Shown piece after piece: positions 17,967 to 27,216 of a stretch of 64,000 nt of DNA. The translations under genes were made by a program, and so were the position numbers. Each line of letters begins with the position of its first letter. Position 1 is the first letter of the stretch. The notes under the pieces were generated by a model, which made no database searches, was not told the origin of the DNA, and saw nothing but the letters and a program-made list of their open reading frames with translations. This DNA is from an uncultured Flavobacteriales bacterium (GTDB lineage Bacteria; Bacteroidota; Bacteroidia; Flavobacteriales; Schleiferiaceae): positions 54,498 to 118,497 of the forward strand of contig CAJQHZ010000035.1 in the NCBI GenBank assembly GCA_905478295.1, in the 5' to 3' direction.

Positions 17967-19239
17967 GGTCAACGGCGGCTACTAAATCCGCGACGTAGTG
18001 CATTGGTACCTCAGTATGCGGTTTTAGGCCATGACCTGTTTTGACACGAATGGTTTCCACGCCTGCGCGAGCCCCGGCCTCTATATCTCTTGCACTATCA
18101 CCCACAAGGTAACTTTTGGTCAAGTCAATATTGAATCGTTCCGCGGCCTCGAGAAGCATCCCAGGCTTTGGTTTTCGACAGCTGCATTCGACCTTGTACT
18201 CTTTAACCTCACCTTCATAACCGCTGTGAGGGTGGTGAGGGCAAAAATAAATGGCCTCAACAAATGCACCTTCCTGTCCTAACTCTGTCTCCATTTTTTT
18301 ATGGATTTCATCAAGCGTAGCGATGGTGCAAAGTCCTCTTGCAATCACACTTTGATTGGTCACCACGACCACTAAGAAGCCCATTTTATTCAATCTTCGA
18401 ATGCTTGAAGCAGCATAGGGGTACAATTCTAGGTCTTCTGGACGGTCAATAAGGTCAGTGTCGATATTAATGACGCCATCACGATCAAGAAAAACGCAAC
18501 GTTGCTTATTGTTTAGGTTTCGTGCGGAAACGTTACCGCTTTTCAAGGCCTCTTCAACCTTTTTTAATCGGTCCGGCGTACCCATGTCTTTTAGGTATTC
18601 AGGTGTGTTATAAGCGAACACATTTAATTTTGCATGAAGGGTAGGGAAGATGTCTTTTCCAAAGTCTGCTTTTACTCCCGATTCCAGATGTTCAAGCACA
18701 ACAGGGTTGAAAACGTACGCCGCTGCATTCACGAGATTTCTGTAGCGCAAGCCATCAGGATGCGGTTTGGCATAGAAAGCAGTTACCCGATCCTCTTGAT
18801 CCACTGCTAATAAATCGCTGTCGTACGGGTGATCATTGGGATGCACTACTAAAGTGGCATCCGCGTTCTTGTTTTCATGGAAGGCGATAAGACGATTGAG
18901 ATCCATATTCATCATAACATCGCCATAGAGCACTAGAAACGGATCAGTCAGGTGTTGTGCTATAGCTTTTAGTCCGCCAACAGTGCCAAGCGGTTTATCT
19001 TCAATGTAATAGTTGATTTCAATACCGAAATGCTCACCATTAGCAAAATAGTCCTCTATATGTTCATAAAGGTGGTTCACGATAAGCCATACCTTGGTAA
19101 AGCCATGTGCCTTGAGTAATTCTATCTGATAGGCTAAAAGCGGCTTGTCTAAAACAGGCATCATGGGCTTAGGCACATCTGATCGAATCTCTGCAAGTCG
19201 AGTTCCCTTTCCTCCTGCAAGAATTACGGCTGTTTTCAT
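17947..19239 (-). CDS. Bifunctional sugar-1-phosphate nucleotidyltransferase / HAD phosphatase (HddC-GmhB fusion)
   Basis: 430 residues with two domains. Residues 1-~235: nucleotidyltransferase with LAGGKGTRL (7-15), PKPMMPVLDKPLL, LYGDVMM and the closing LKDMGTPDRL. Residues ~246-425: HAD-IIIA phosphatase of the GmhB type with LDRDGVIN (Asp252/Asp254), VTNQS, the zinc-site residues Cys333/His335 and Cys352/Cys354 (CPHHP ... CSCRKPKPG) and GDSARDIEAG. Known separate homologues act on D-glycero-D-manno-heptose (7-phosphatase; 1-phosphate guanylyltransferase) for LPS or S-layer glycans, so a GDP-heptose-type activity is inferred. No heptose kinase or isomerase gene is nearby. Its 3' end overlaps that of tamB by 20 bases. 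Confidence 0.85.
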   Translation of the reverse strand: MKTAVILAGGKGTRLAEIRSDVPKPMMPVLDKPLLAYQIELLKAHGFTKVWLIVNHLYEHIEDYFANGEHFGIEINYYIEDKPLGTVGGLKAIAQHLTDPFLVLYGDVMMNMDLNRLIAFHENKNADATLVVHPNDHPYDSDLLAVDQEDRVTAFYAKPHPDGLRYRNLVNAAAYVFNPVVLEHLESGVKADFGKDIFPTLHAKLNVFAYNTPEYLKDMGTPDRLKKVEEALKSGNVSARNLNNKQRCVFLDRDGVINIDTDLIDRPEDLELYPYAASSIRRLNKMGFLVVVVTNQSVIARGLCTIATLDEIHKKMETELGQEGAFVEAIYFCPHHPHSGYEGEVKEYKVECSCRKPKPGMLLEAAERFNIDLTKSYLVGDSARDIEAGARAGVETIRVKTGHGLKPHTEVPMHYVADLVAAVDLIEGQS

Positions 19240-19336
19240 TTTATCATATTTGCCTCAAACCTAAGAAACTACATTGGGCTTTTTTCGAAAGATTCAGAAA
19301 GATTCTAAAAGACAAGTTTTTTTTTGCTCAAAGGTG

Positions 19337-19366
19337 TTGTAGATTTCAAAAACGCTATTACATTTG
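19337..19366 (+). promoter_or_regulatory. Bacteroidota-type promoter for tRNA-Asp
   Basis: TTG (19337-19339), exactly 19 bases, TACATTTG (19359-19366): a full match to TTG-N19-TAnnTTTG. The predicted start near 19373 is about 12 bases before the mature tRNA 5' end. The remainder of 19240-19384 shows nothing identifiable. Confidence 0.8.
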
Positions 19367-19384
19367 CAACCCATTGAGGAACAC

Positions 19385-19461
19385 GGTCCGGTAGTTCAGT
19401 TGGTTAGAATACAAGCCTGTCACGCTTGGGGTCGCGAGTTCGAGTCTCGTCCGGATCGCCA
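19385..19461 (+). tRNA. tRNA-Asp (anticodon GTC)
   Basis: 77-base cloverleaf with encoded 3' CCA. Acceptor GGTCCGG (19385-19391) pairs with CCGGATC (19451-19457), one G-U. D-arm around GTTCAGTTGGTTAGAA; anticodon stem CAAGC/GCTTG with loop CTGTCAC giving anticodon GTC; T-arm with GTTCGAG loop; discriminator G (as required for Asp identity). Own promoter upstream and terminator directly downstream, so it is a single-gene unit. Confidence 0.96.
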
Positions 19462-19466
19462 ACAAG

Positions 19467-19499
19467 AAAAGCCCTTAGAGCATTACTCTAAGGGCTTTT
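19467..19499. terminator. Terminator after tRNA-Asp, usable from both sides
   Basis: Perfect 14-bp stem (19467-19480 with 19486-19499) around CCCTTAGAG/CTCTAAGGG with loop CATTA, a T-rich stretch to the right and A-rich on the left. It ends the tRNA transcript and can also end the minus-strand gene whose stop is at 19519. Confidence 0.92.
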
Positions 19500-19518
19500 C
19501 TTTTTCCTTAAAAATCGT

Positions 19519-19944
19519 TCATCGTTTTCTTTTCGTTTTTTTTCCTCGGCTTTTGTGCAATTCACAATAACGATGGTCCGGAAGGGCCTCTCGCTCGCAT
19601 TTTGCCCCCGTTTTTGTTTTGAAAACGCATTTTCGAAAAGCCTTAGGCCTAGATTCAACACTTTTAGTGCGCAGGAACGGTAGCGCACTTGCGCGATCCG
19701 GTAAACAGACAGAACAGGGCAGGAGGCCTCTGTTCAGTGCTTGGCGCTCATCGATCTTAATTTGCCCATTTTTTAAATACCTACAGCCGTCCACGTGGTA
19801 TCGTGCGCCAGATGGATTGATACCCCGAGTGGAGAAAACAACGATTTCTTCTACAACAACGGAATCACTAGCCTCTTGCGCCTTAACTTTAATGCTCAAT
19901 AAATTAAGCAAGACTAAAATCCCTATGATTCTTCGAAACTTCAT
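19519..19944 (-). CDS. Small secreted protein with two Cys/His putative metal-binding modules
   Basis: 141 residues from ATG 19944 (an earlier ATG at 19962 is possible). Signal peptide: MKFRRIIGILVLLNLLSIKVKAQ. Module 1, residues ~48-85: YHVDGCRYLK ... LLPCSVC, a His/Cys plus CxxC arrangement seen in small zinc-ribbon-like domains. Module 2, residues ~104-130: C-x9-C-x10-C-x2-H (CVFKTKTGAKC ... YCELH), also a likely zinc site. The tail is strongly basic (KSRGKKTKRKR). I do not know a function; signal peptide and conserved Cys/His spacing argue for a real gene over the overlapping opposite-frame extension. Its start overlaps that of the divergent outer-membrane-type gene by 20 bases. Confidence 0.7.
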   Translation of the reverse strand: MKFRRIIGILVLLNLLSIKVKAQEASDSVVVEEIVVFSTRGINPSGARYHVDGCRYLKNGQIKIDERQALNRGLLPCSVCLPDRASALPFLRTKSVESRPKAFRKCVFKTKTGAKCEREALPDHRYCELHKSRGKKTKRKR

Positions 19945-21283
19945 AAGAGCAAAGCTATTCATTCTGTTTTTTGCCTGCGAATTTTTGACCGGATTCTCTC
20001 AATCCACTAGTATTGATTTTGATTATTTACAAGTGATAGAGGCGCCTAGAGGCCCCATAGGTTTTATCGGTACCTCGGCAAATTTTCATATTAACGGAGG
20101 ATCTTCCTATTTCGGAATTCGTTTGAACAATGCTGCCGTGGGCAGTAGAGCAGGGTATTACACCTTTGGTTATCAAGCCGGTACTCGACTTTTAGTTTCG
20201 GAATCTCTGAGTTTGCATCCTAAGCTTATGTTCACCACAGGTGGTGGGGCGGAAAGTAACGATGGATCCGGTGGATTTTTAACTACAGCGCTGATGCTTG
20301 ATTATTCTATAGACCGATTCAACTTAGGTTGCGGGGGACAATACAGCTACGTTAGTACAGGTATCATTCAAGGATGGAGCCCTATAGTGAGTTTAAGTTT
20401 TGGGCAAGACTTTAGTCGCAAGCCGTACACGATAGGTAAGGCACAAATTTTCACCAATGCCATGTATTCTGTTTGGAATGAACACAACAGGAATACGGGA
20501 TTCGTAGGTGTCGGCGGCAGGCTATTCGATAACCTCACATATAAAAGTGTCTATCTAACTGCTGCGGTTACTGACTTAGGCGGCTACATGGATGTGTATG
20601 GCGGTTATGGGTTATATCAAGACATCGGGAAGTTCAGAGCATTAGCAGAAATCAACTTAGGAACGGGCGGTGGCGGTCGTGCTCCTTCTGGTGGTGGCGT
20701 TTTAACAGGGTTACAAGGAGAGTTGCAATGGCATCACAATGGAAAGTTCGTAGGGCTCAGTTCTGGTGTTCTAAAATGGGTTGATGGGCCATTTTACTTT
20801 GGCTTTACCGGTTTGCATACCGGAATAGACTTCAATTATACTTCTACACAAAACGAGAATGGATTTTTACCAATGAACCTGAGTATAGAAAATGGTATTC
20901 GCACCTATATCGGTGCCTCTGGGTTTTCCAATTTAGGTGTGGCATTTAGGTTGTATAAATATGGTATGATCCAATTGCGAGGCGAAAGCTATTGGGCCTT
21001 CACAGATGGTAGAGGTGCCTATGCCGAAGGATTATTTGGCCTTCGCGTGCAGCCCAATTTTTGGTTTATTGAAACCCAAGTAGGCGCTGGAGCCGGTGGA
21101 GGAATTAACCTTTGGGGCGCTGCTGCATTAGCATTTGTAAATGTAGGATTTGAAATACCCGTAAACGATTATTGGGATGTAACAGGCCGCGGTATTTACA
21201 ACGTGTATTCCTCTCAGGCATTTCCTACATACGGTTGGCAATTAGGGATGAGCTTTAATATTCCTTTTAATACCCAATTCTGA
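19925..21283 (+). CDS. Glycine-rich outer-membrane-type protein with three internal repeats (paralogue A)
   Basis: 452 residues from ATG 19925, chosen because it begins a signal peptide (MILRNFIRAKLFILFFACEF, then GFSQ). The remainder is alternating polar/hydrophobic beta-strand sequence without helices, suggesting a beta-barrel or a surface beta-protein. Three repeats of about 142 residues can be seen: each has a GxYxxxG segment (about 77, 219 and 362) followed ~28 residues later by a GGG-type turn (106-108, 248-251, 391-393). No known family is recognised by me. The next gene encodes a similar protein and starts on the stop codon (TGATG), so the two are co-translated. Confidence 0.75.
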   Translation: MILRNFIRAKLFILFFACEFLTGFSQSTSIDFDYLQVIEAPRGPIGFIGTSANFHINGGSSYFGIRLNNAAVGSRAGYYTFGYQAGTRLLVSESLSLHPKLMFTTGGGAESNDGSGGFLTTALMLDYSIDRFNLGCGGQYSYVSTGIIQGWSPIVSLSFGQDFSRKPYTIGKAQIFTNAMYSVWNEHNRNTGFVGVGGRLFDNLTYKSVYLTAAVTDLGGYMDVYGGYGLYQDIGKFRALAEINLGTGGGGRAPSGGGVLTGLQGELQWHHNGKFVGLSSGVLKWVDGPFYFGFTGLHTGIDFNYTSTQNENGFLPMNLSIENGIRTYIGASGFSNLGVAFRLYKYGMIQLRGESYWAFTDGRGAYAEGLFGLRVQPNFWFIETQVGAGAGGGINLWGAAALAFVNVGFEIPVNDYWDVTGRGIYNVYSSQAFPTYGWQLGMSFNIPFNTQF

Positions 21284-22716
21284 TGCGCCGGTTATTGCTT
21301 TTGCTCTTTATCATCGCCAATCTTTACAGTGTTGGACAAGGGACTTCCATGACACTCATGTTTGAGCCGCTGGAGTCTTCCAATGATATGATGTGGGTGA
21401 CGCAGCGCTTTGAGTTGGTCAAGGATTATACAAAGACTAATACTTCCATTACGGCCGGTCTAGAGACCCAAAGTGCCGTATTTGGTAATTATGGTGGTTT
21501 TTATGCCTTCGGATTTACAGGAGGTATTTATCAAAACATTCGCCCTTGGGTATTTGCTCATATAGGCGGATCGATAGCCTCTGGAGGCGGTGCAGGTGCG
21601 CCTGATGGTGATGGATTAATGTACCGAGGGTATGCGGGTCTGAGTTTTAAGCACAAAACCGGGATTATTGATCTAGCCTGCAACCACATCAATTTTCCTT
21701 CAGGATCTATAACCTCTAATCATTTAACCTTGGGATTCACTCATGTACTGCCGTATCGAATAGAATATAGCGGTCATAACAGCTATTATCCAACCTATTT
21801 TGAAATAGTAACAGGACTTTGGTTCTTGGGTCCGGAAGATGCTAGTCGCAATAGTGAACAGGTGCAAAGTGCCTATGCAGGTGTACGTGTAGGACAATAT
21901 TTAAATACCAATCATACCGTTGGAGGGGAGCTTCAACTAGGAGCTGGTGCCATTGGCAATATTGACGGATATATGAATTACTCCATGGGACTACGATTCA
22001 ATACGCCTTCACAACGCCTATTCTTACGCACGTATCTCGGATCTGGCGGTGGCGGCGGCGTATACACAGGTGGAGGGTTATCCACTATGGTAAGCGCCGG
22101 AGCCCAGGTCGGTGGGCATCAATTCAGCGTAGGACAATGGACGGCACTAAGCGATGAAGCTTCGATTCCCTGCTTTTCGTACAGTCGACATTTTGATTTC
22201 AAAAGCTCATTGGGCTTTCATTATGGAGGAGTAGACTATAGTTATAATGACCCACTTGAGGTGGCATTAAAAGTGATGGCTGGAGTAGGTCAACAGCGAT
22301 CTTCAGGTATAGATCGAAACGACAATCCTTATAATCCTATGTCAGGAATAGCTATGGGGCTTGGCATTGAGACTTGGAGCAATGAGAACTATTCATTGGA
22401 TGCCTATGGTCATACGTTCTGGGCGGCCAGTGGCGGTTACGGTGCCTATGCAGAGGGGTTATTCAGTGCAGCGTTTCTTAAAAACGGCGATATCTTCAGA
22501 TACGGTTTGGATTTGACTTCTGGAATTGCAGGAGGCGGTGGTATAGATGTGGGTTCTGGCCTAATGATTGCACCTGGGGTGCAGGTGGAAAGTAAAATTG
22601 GACCTTTATCGCACCTTAAAATGAACATCAGGCAGAAATACTTCCCAGGAGGAACGTACCAACCGGTATACTTTGGTGTGGAACTAATTCAATCCTTGCC
22701 TGTTCAGTTGTGGTAA
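21283..22716 (+). CDS. Glycine-rich outer-membrane-type protein with three internal repeats (paralogue B)
   Basis: 477 residues; signal peptide MRRLLLLLFIIANLYSVGQ. Like its upstream neighbour it is all-beta and glycine-rich, with three repeat units: GGFYAFGFTGG near 71, DGYMNYSMGLR near 228 and GAYAEGLFSAAF near 387, each followed by a poly-glycine turn (101-103, 255-259, 417-420), so the unit is about 155-160 residues. The phrase GAYAEGLF occurs in both proteins, showing they are paralogues. Function unknown; a paired outer-membrane complex is one possibility. A MORN-like secreted protein gene follows 17 bases later. Confidence 0.75.
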   Translation: MRRLLLLLFIIANLYSVGQGTSMTLMFEPLESSNDMMWVTQRFELVKDYTKTNTSITAGLETQSAVFGNYGGFYAFGFTGGIYQNIRPWVFAHIGGSIASGGGAGAPDGDGLMYRGYAGLSFKHKTGIIDLACNHINFPSGSITSNHLTLGFTHVLPYRIEYSGHNSYYPTYFEIVTGLWFLGPEDASRNSEQVQSAYAGVRVGQYLNTNHTVGGELQLGAGAIGNIDGYMNYSMGLRFNTPSQRLFLRTYLGSGGGGGVYTGGGLSTMVSAGAQVGGHQFSVGQWTALSDEASIPCFSYSRHFDFKSSLGFHYGGVDYSYNDPLEVALKVMAGVGQQRSSGIDRNDNPYNPMSGIAMGLGIETWSNENYSLDAYGHTFWAASGGYGAYAEGLFSAAFLKNGDIFRYGLDLTSGIAGGGGIDVGSGLMIAPGVQVESKIGPLSHLKMNIRQKYFPGGTYQPVYFGVELIQSLPVQLW

Positions 22717-22733
22717 GTACTTAAATTTGTACT

Positions 22734-23435
22734 ATGAAAAAACTTTTACTACTCTTCGCACTTTTCACGGGCTTAGCTGCTCTGGCGCAAGTGAACCACT
22801 CTGACACGAAAGGCCTAAAGCAGGGGAAATGGGTAAAAAAGTATGAATCGGGCAAGAAACGTTATGAGGGATACTTCAAAAACAACATACCCGTAGGAAC
22901 TTTTATTTACTACTTCGAGCGCGAGGGAGGTATCATGTCCGAAATCGTTTACCGCGGCGAGACCGGGGTGGGATTTGCAAAAGCGTATCATACTAATGGG
23001 ATTATTCAGGCTGAAGGGCTCTATAAAAATCAATTTCGAGACAGTACTTGGCGCTATTACGACAAACAGGGCACGCTTACTCAAAGTGAAGAATATGCGG
23101 CCGGTGTTTTACAAGGAGCTCAAGTGACCTATTACGAGAGTGGGAAATTAGCAGAAAAGAAGATATTTGAAAGCGGCGCTCAAGAGGGCGTTTGGCTCAG
23201 GAAATGGGAAGACGGTAAATTGCGCACAAAGGGTTTGTATGAAAACGATAAACTCAACGGCGAATGCACGTATTACGATGAAGTAGGAAAGCTATTAGCA
23301 AAAGGGTCCTATAAAAATGACAAGAAGCATGGGGCTTGGTATTATTTCGAGAAGAATAAAGTAATACTTAAAGAAGAGTACAGATACGGACAATTGGAAA
23401 GTGAAACCACTTATGACGCAGAAGAAAAAGAGTAA
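22734..23435 (+). CDS. YwqK-family MORN-like repeat protein, secreted
   Basis: 233 residues with signal peptide [19 protein letters not shown]. The body is a ladder of about eight ~23-residue repeats with the pattern G-x-W-x-x-Y/W-x-x-G-K/T-L-x-x-x-G-x-Y-x-N/D ([34 protein letters not shown]), matching the YwqK/MORN-variant family. Databases often label the family a toxin-antitoxin antitoxin, but a signal peptide and solitary context argue against that role here. Likely periplasmic or surface located; function unknown. The last 23 bases overlap the mnmA start. Confidence 0.8.
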   Translation: MKKLLLLFALFTGLAALAQVNHSDTKGLKQGKWVKKYESGKKRYEGYFKNNIPVGTFIYYFEREGGIMSEIVYRGETGVGFAKAYHTNGIIQAEGLYKNQFRDSTWRYYDKQGTLTQSEEYAAGVLQGAQVTYYESGKLAEKKIFESGAQEGVWLRKWEDGKLRTKGLYENDKLNGECTYYDEVGKLLAKGSYKNDKKHGAWYYFEKNKVILKEEYRYGQLESETTYDAEEKE

Positions 23436-24603
23436 AACTACGGTTGTAGTCGGTCTTAGCGGCGGTGTTGACAGTTCCGTTACAGCGCATTTACTCAAAG
23501 AAGAAGGGTACAATGTCATAGGACTATTCATGCGTAATTGGGTGGATGAATCGGTCACTATTCATGACGAATGCCCGTGGGTGGAGGATAGTAATGATGC
23601 CATGCAGGTTGCGGATAAATTAGGTATTCCATTTCAGGTGATTGACATGAGTGCGGCGTATCAAGAACGTATTGTAGACTACATGTTCAGCGAATATGAA
23701 CGTGGACGTACACCGAATCCAGATGTACTTTGCAATCGTGAGATTAAGTTTGATCTCTTTCTGAAAACCGCCGTGTCTATTGGTGCAGATTATGTCGCTA
23801 CTGGACATTACGTGAGAAAATCGACCTCAACGATATCTGGGACTGAAGTGCACCATCTCTTAAGTGGCTTAGATTCCAACAAAGATCAGAGCTACTTTCT
23901 GTGCCAATTATCTCAGGACCAATTGGCCAAAGCACTCTTTCCTATAGGACATCTTCAAAAATCAGAAGTAAGAGAAATTGCTAAAACGGCTGGACTAGTA
24001 ACTGCGGAAAAGAAGGACTCACAAGGACTTTGCTTCATTGGAAAAGTCCGATTGCCTGACTTTCTCCAACAAAAATTAGAGCCTAAATCTGGAACTGTTT
24101 GGGAAATTCCACGAGATGCGGATGTTCTGTCTTTACCTAGAACAACTCTAGCTGAAAAAGCTGCGCCCTTTAACTTTCATCCAAAGCATGGATTTAAGCG
24201 TGGCAAGCACAATGGCGCGCATTATTATACGACAGGTCAGCGCAAAGGATTAAGCATCGGTGGAAGTCCATTGCCGTTATTTATTTTAGAAGTTAATACA
24301 GCCTACAACGCGATCTTTGTAGGTCAGGGAGAAGATCATCCAGGGTTGTACCGCGATGCATTGTTTATTAAAGCATCTGAACTACACTGGGTTCGAAAAG
24401 ATTTAACCTTATCCACAGGCGAATCTTCTACCTATGATGTGCGTATTCGTTACCGTCAACCTTTGGTGAAAGCCACAGTACACCGAATGGAGGAGGGTGC
24501 ATATATAGTATTTAATTCTCCTGAAAAGGCCATCACCCCGGGACAATTTGCGGCTTGGTACAGCGGAGAAGAATTGATCGGTTCTGGAACCATATCTGAA
24601 TGA
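23413..24603 (+). CDS. mnmA: tRNA-specific 2-thiouridylase
   Basis: 396 residues from ATG 23413 (MTQKKKSK), preferred over the GTG at 23401. MnmA adds sulfur to U34 of Lys, Glu and Gln tRNAs. PP-loop motif [24 protein letters not shown] containing the catalytic Cys; [30 protein letters not shown] with the second catalytic Cys; [10 protein letters not shown] near the C-terminal barrel. It overlaps the YwqK-type gene by 23 bases and the following peptidase gene by 4 (ATGA). Confidence 0.95.
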   Translation: MTQKKKSKTTVVVGLSGGVDSSVTAHLLKEEGYNVIGLFMRNWVDESVTIHDECPWVEDSNDAMQVADKLGIPFQVIDMSAAYQERIVDYMFSEYERGRTPNPDVLCNREIKFDLFLKTAVSIGADYVATGHYVRKSTSTISGTEVHHLLSGLDSNKDQSYFLCQLSQDQLAKALFPIGHLQKSEVREIAKTAGLVTAEKKDSQGLCFIGKVRLPDFLQQKLEPKSGTVWEIPRDADVLSLPRTTLAEKAAPFNFHPKHGFKRGKHNGAHYYTTGQRKGLSIGGSPLPLFILEVNTAYNAIFVGQGEDHPGLYRDALFIKASELHWVRKDLTLSTGESSTYDVRIRYRQPLVKATVHRMEEGAYIVFNSPEKAITPGQFAAWYSGEELIGSGTISE

Positions 24604-26198
24604 GAAAATCCTTCTACATAGCAATTGTTCTATTTCTTTTCAGTGTGAAAGGATTGCTAGCACAGGAGAGTGCTTCTCCTCACGCTGTATACTTCTCTGC
24701 GAAATCTGTCACTCTCGACACCCTCAACTTCAGTTCGTGTTTATCACAAAGAGCGCTGGACAGACGTGCTCGACAAGGCATCACCTTTTCTACTGCAGAT
24801 GTACCTGTTGCTAAAGCGCATATCACAGCAATAAAGTCGATTGCAAGCTATACTGGAGTAACTAGTAAGTGGTTGAATTTGATCTACGTAGAGGCTACTC
24901 CAGGTGAACTTCAACGTATTCAGTCTTTACAGTGCGTAGAACGCATTGTTCCTTTGAGAGGTGGTATGTCGAAACTGGAGACGTCAGAATTTTCATATGG
25001 CTTTTCAGAAAGTCAGACGAAGCAGATTTCTTTGCACAGCCTACATATACATTCGGTTAACGGTTATGACGAAACAGTCGCTTTGGGCGAGGGTATGCTA
25101 ATCGCAGTGCTTGATGCAGGATTCGTTGGGGCTAATACCGTTGTTATTAACGACCAATTAAATACTACAGCAACAAAAAACTTCGTAGAAGGAGGTAGTA
25201 ACGTCTACCAAGGCTCGTCGCATGGTTTCAGCGTATTGAGTACGATGGCTACTCAGAATGCACAATACATGGGAACCGCGCCTCAGGCGTCTTATGCTTT
25301 AATCAAGACTGAAAAAGAATTGAGTGAAACTCCAGAAGAAATGTTGAATTGGATTGCTGGCGCAGAATATGCCGATTCAATAGGGGCAGATATCATTAAT
25401 TCTTCTCTTGGTTACAGCACTTTTGACGACCCGGCGGACGATTATTCAGTTACAGATCTTGATGGAAGGACCAGTATCATCTCGTTGGGTGCCTTGGCTG
25501 CAGCGCGCACTGGTATGCTGGTGGTAACAAGCGCAGGAAATGCGGGTGGCAGTAGTTGGGATAAACTCACTTTCCCTGCAGATGCAGACAGTATACTCAC
25601 CGTTGGCAGTGTGAACCAGTACGGTGTAGCGAGTAGTTTTAGTTCCCGCGGGTATACGTTGGATGGACGAGTAAAACCCAATGTTTGCGCTAGGGGTGAA
25701 GGTGCTGTGGTTTATCGTCCCGACGGCACACTAGCCTATGCAAATGGTACGAGCTTCAGTTCCCCGATAATGGCTGGCGCTGCCGCATGCTTATGGAGTA
25801 CAGTGCCTGATGCTACAGCACAAGAGGTCATAGAGGCGCTAGAAATAAGTGCATCACATTATTACCAGCACAATCCACGTATAGGGTATGGCATTCCAAA
25901 TCTAGGTTTTGCACGCCGTTACCTTTCTAGCGTTGTAGAGGGAAAGCTCCCGGAAATAGTCGTTTATCCCAATCCATTCCCGGATTACGTTTCTTTGTTT
26001 CTCCCTGATGGAGAAGCGTTAGACATTCATTTAGAATTGAGAGATCTTAACCAGCGTACGGTTGCTGCCACCACACTAGAATCTAAGCGTTACAAAGCGC
26101 TTTGGTCACCGGGCGATAATATCGCAGCGGGAATGTACATCCTATATATTGAAAGGGGAGGTCGCACACAAATGCAACGTGTGATTAAACTGTTGTAA
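24600..26198 (+). CDS. Secreted S8 (subtilisin-like) serine peptidase with T9SS sorting domain
   Basis: 532 residues. Signal peptide [22 protein letters not shown]; propeptide-like region to ~160; catalytic triad Asp172 (VLDAGF), His208 (SSHGFSVL) and Ser385 ([15 protein letters not shown]), with oxyanion Asn314 (SAGNAGG). The C-terminal ~75 residues ([30 protein letters not shown]) form a type A T9SS sorting domain. So this is an exported protease, surface attached or released. Translationally coupled to mnmA through ATGA, although the functions are unrelated. It abuts the convergent DUF6095-type gene with no intergenic base. Confidence 0.92.
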   Translation: MRKSFYIAIVLFLFSVKGLLAQESASPHAVYFSAKSVTLDTLNFSSCLSQRALDRRARQGITFSTADVPVAKAHITAIKSIASYTGVTSKWLNLIYVEATPGELQRIQSLQCVERIVPLRGGMSKLETSEFSYGFSESQTKQISLHSLHIHSVNGYDETVALGEGMLIAVLDAGFVGANTVVINDQLNTTATKNFVEGGSNVYQGSSHGFSVLSTMATQNAQYMGTAPQASYALIKTEKELSETPEEMLNWIAGAEYADSIGADIINSSLGYSTFDDPADDYSVTDLDGRTSIISLGALAAARTGMLVVTSAGNAGGSSWDKLTFPADADSILTVGSVNQYGVASSFSSRGYTLDGRVKPNVCARGEGAVVYRPDGTLAYANGTSFSSPIMAGAAACLWSTVPDATAQEVIEALEISASHYYQHNPRIGYGIPNLGFARRYLSSVVEGKLPEIVVYPNPFPDYVSLFLPDGEALDIHLELRDLNQRTVAATTLESKRYKALWSPGDNIAAGMYILYIERGGRTQMQRVIKLL

Positions 26199-26411
26199 TT
26201 AGTCTCCGAAGAACCCGCGAAGGATTTGACGCAATCCTAGCACTACTAGAGTAATACCGCTCAGCATCAATAGTATAGACAAGGCGGTCCAGTACCAGGC
26301 ACCTGATGTTCCTTTTCCTATAAATAAAGCTGGACCAGCGAAAATAAACGGAAAAGACCAAGCCATTTTAAATAAGCCCGCTACGATATGATCTTGATTA
26401 CTCTTACTCAT
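26199..26411 (-). CDS. Small two-helix membrane protein, DUF6095-like
   Basis: 70 residues from ATG 26411 (MSKSNQDHIV); an upstream ATG at 26453 lies inside murQ and is not favoured. Two transmembrane segments (AWSFPFIFAGPALFIG; WTALSILLMLSGITLVVLGL) followed by a basic amphipathic end (RQILRGFFGD). The layout, including the hydrophobic pairs and the terminal G-F-F-x-D, resembles the flavobacterial DUF6095 family, often found after murQ. It overlaps the murQ stop by 8 bases and is co-transcribed. Function unknown. Confidence 0.72.
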   Translation of the reverse strand: MSKSNQDHIVAGLFKMAWSFPFIFAGPALFIGKGTSGAWYWTALSILLMLSGITLVVLGLRQILRGFFGD

Positions 26412-27216
26412 GAGTAGTTTGTATTGCATGTACTGCTGCACGCACACTTCCATATTTTAACAGCATCATTTCAGCGTATTCTAGTGTAACCGAAGTAGAT
26501 TCGACAATCATTCGGGTACCACGCTCTACTAGTTTGGCATTGGAAAGCTGCATATCTACCATTTTATTTCCTTCCACCTTACCTAATAAAATCATTGCAG
26601 AAGTAGAAATCATGTTTAACACCATCTTCTGTGCGGTACCACTCTTCAGACGAGTAGAACCTGTAACAAACTCAGGCCCAACAACTACTTCAATAGGATG
26701 ATCTGCGGCCTCTGCAAGGGAAGAACCAGTATTACATGTCATACAAGCGGTAAGTAATCCTTCTTGTCGGGCTCGTATAACTCCGCCAATCACGTAGGGA
26801 GTAGTTCCGCTCGCAGCGATGCCAACAATCGTATCTTTTTCTGATAGCGCATAAGGCATCAAATCTTTCCAGGCACCGTCCCAATCATCTTCGGCATGCT
26901 CAACAGCTTTACGAATGGCTGAATCCCCTCCAGCGATAAGACCGATCACTGTTTCGTGGTCAACTCCAAAGGTAGGCGGACACTCACTTGCATCCAATAT
27001 GCCCAATCTACCCGACGTTCCTGCACCGATGTAAAATAATCGACCTCCATCCTTCATGCGATCAACGAGGGCCTCCACAAACGAACTGATTTCTGATAGC
27101 TTAGAGGCGACTGCCGCTGCAACTTTAGCATCCTCTGCATTGATTCCTTGAGCCAATTCTAAGGCACTCATTTGCTCAAGGCCGTCGTAAAGTGAGTTGG
27201 ATTCGGTGGTTTTCAT
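26404..27216 (-). CDS. murQ: N-acetylmuramic acid 6-phosphate etherase
   Basis: 270 residues. MurQ cleaves the lactyl ether of MurNAc-6-P to GlcNAc-6-P and lactate in cell-wall recycling. SIS-domain signature GRLFYIGAGTSGRLGILDASECPPTFG, with the MurQ-specific IGLIAGGDSAIRKAVEHAEDD, GIAASGTTPYVIGG and PEFVTGSTRLKSGTAQKMVLNMIST. It is shorter than the ~300-residue E. coli enzyme, at the C-terminal UBA-like end, which is usual in Bacteroidota. It overlaps the RsmB-type gene by 4 bases in a four-gene minus-strand run. Confidence 0.94.
   Translation of the reverse strand: MKTTESNSLYDGLEQMSALELAQGINAEDAKVAAAVASKLSEISSFVEALVDRMKDGGRLFYIGAGTSGRLGILDASECPPTFGVDHETVIGLIAGGDSAIRKAVEHAEDDWDGAWKDLMPYALSEKDTIVGIAASGTTPYVIGGVIRARQEGLLTACMTCNTGSSLAEAADHPIEVVVGPEFVTGSTRLKSGTAQKMVLNMISTSAMILLGKVEGNKMVDMQLSNAKLVERGTRMIVESTSVTLEYAEMMLLKYGSVRAAVHAIQTTHE

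Noticed and set aside
19619..19924. 102-codon N-terminal extension of the OMP-like protein A
   Set aside because: Lies entirely antisense to the Cys/His protein gene, is not signal-like, and the true signal peptide starts at 19925.
22734..23435. Toxin-antitoxin system (YwqK name)
   Set aside because: No toxin gene adjacent, and a signal peptide makes it a secreted MORN-like protein.
24409..24417. Perfect DnaA box TTATCCACA
   Set aside because: Single copy inside mnmA with no cluster of boxes or AT-rich unwinding element around it; expected by chance in 64 kb.
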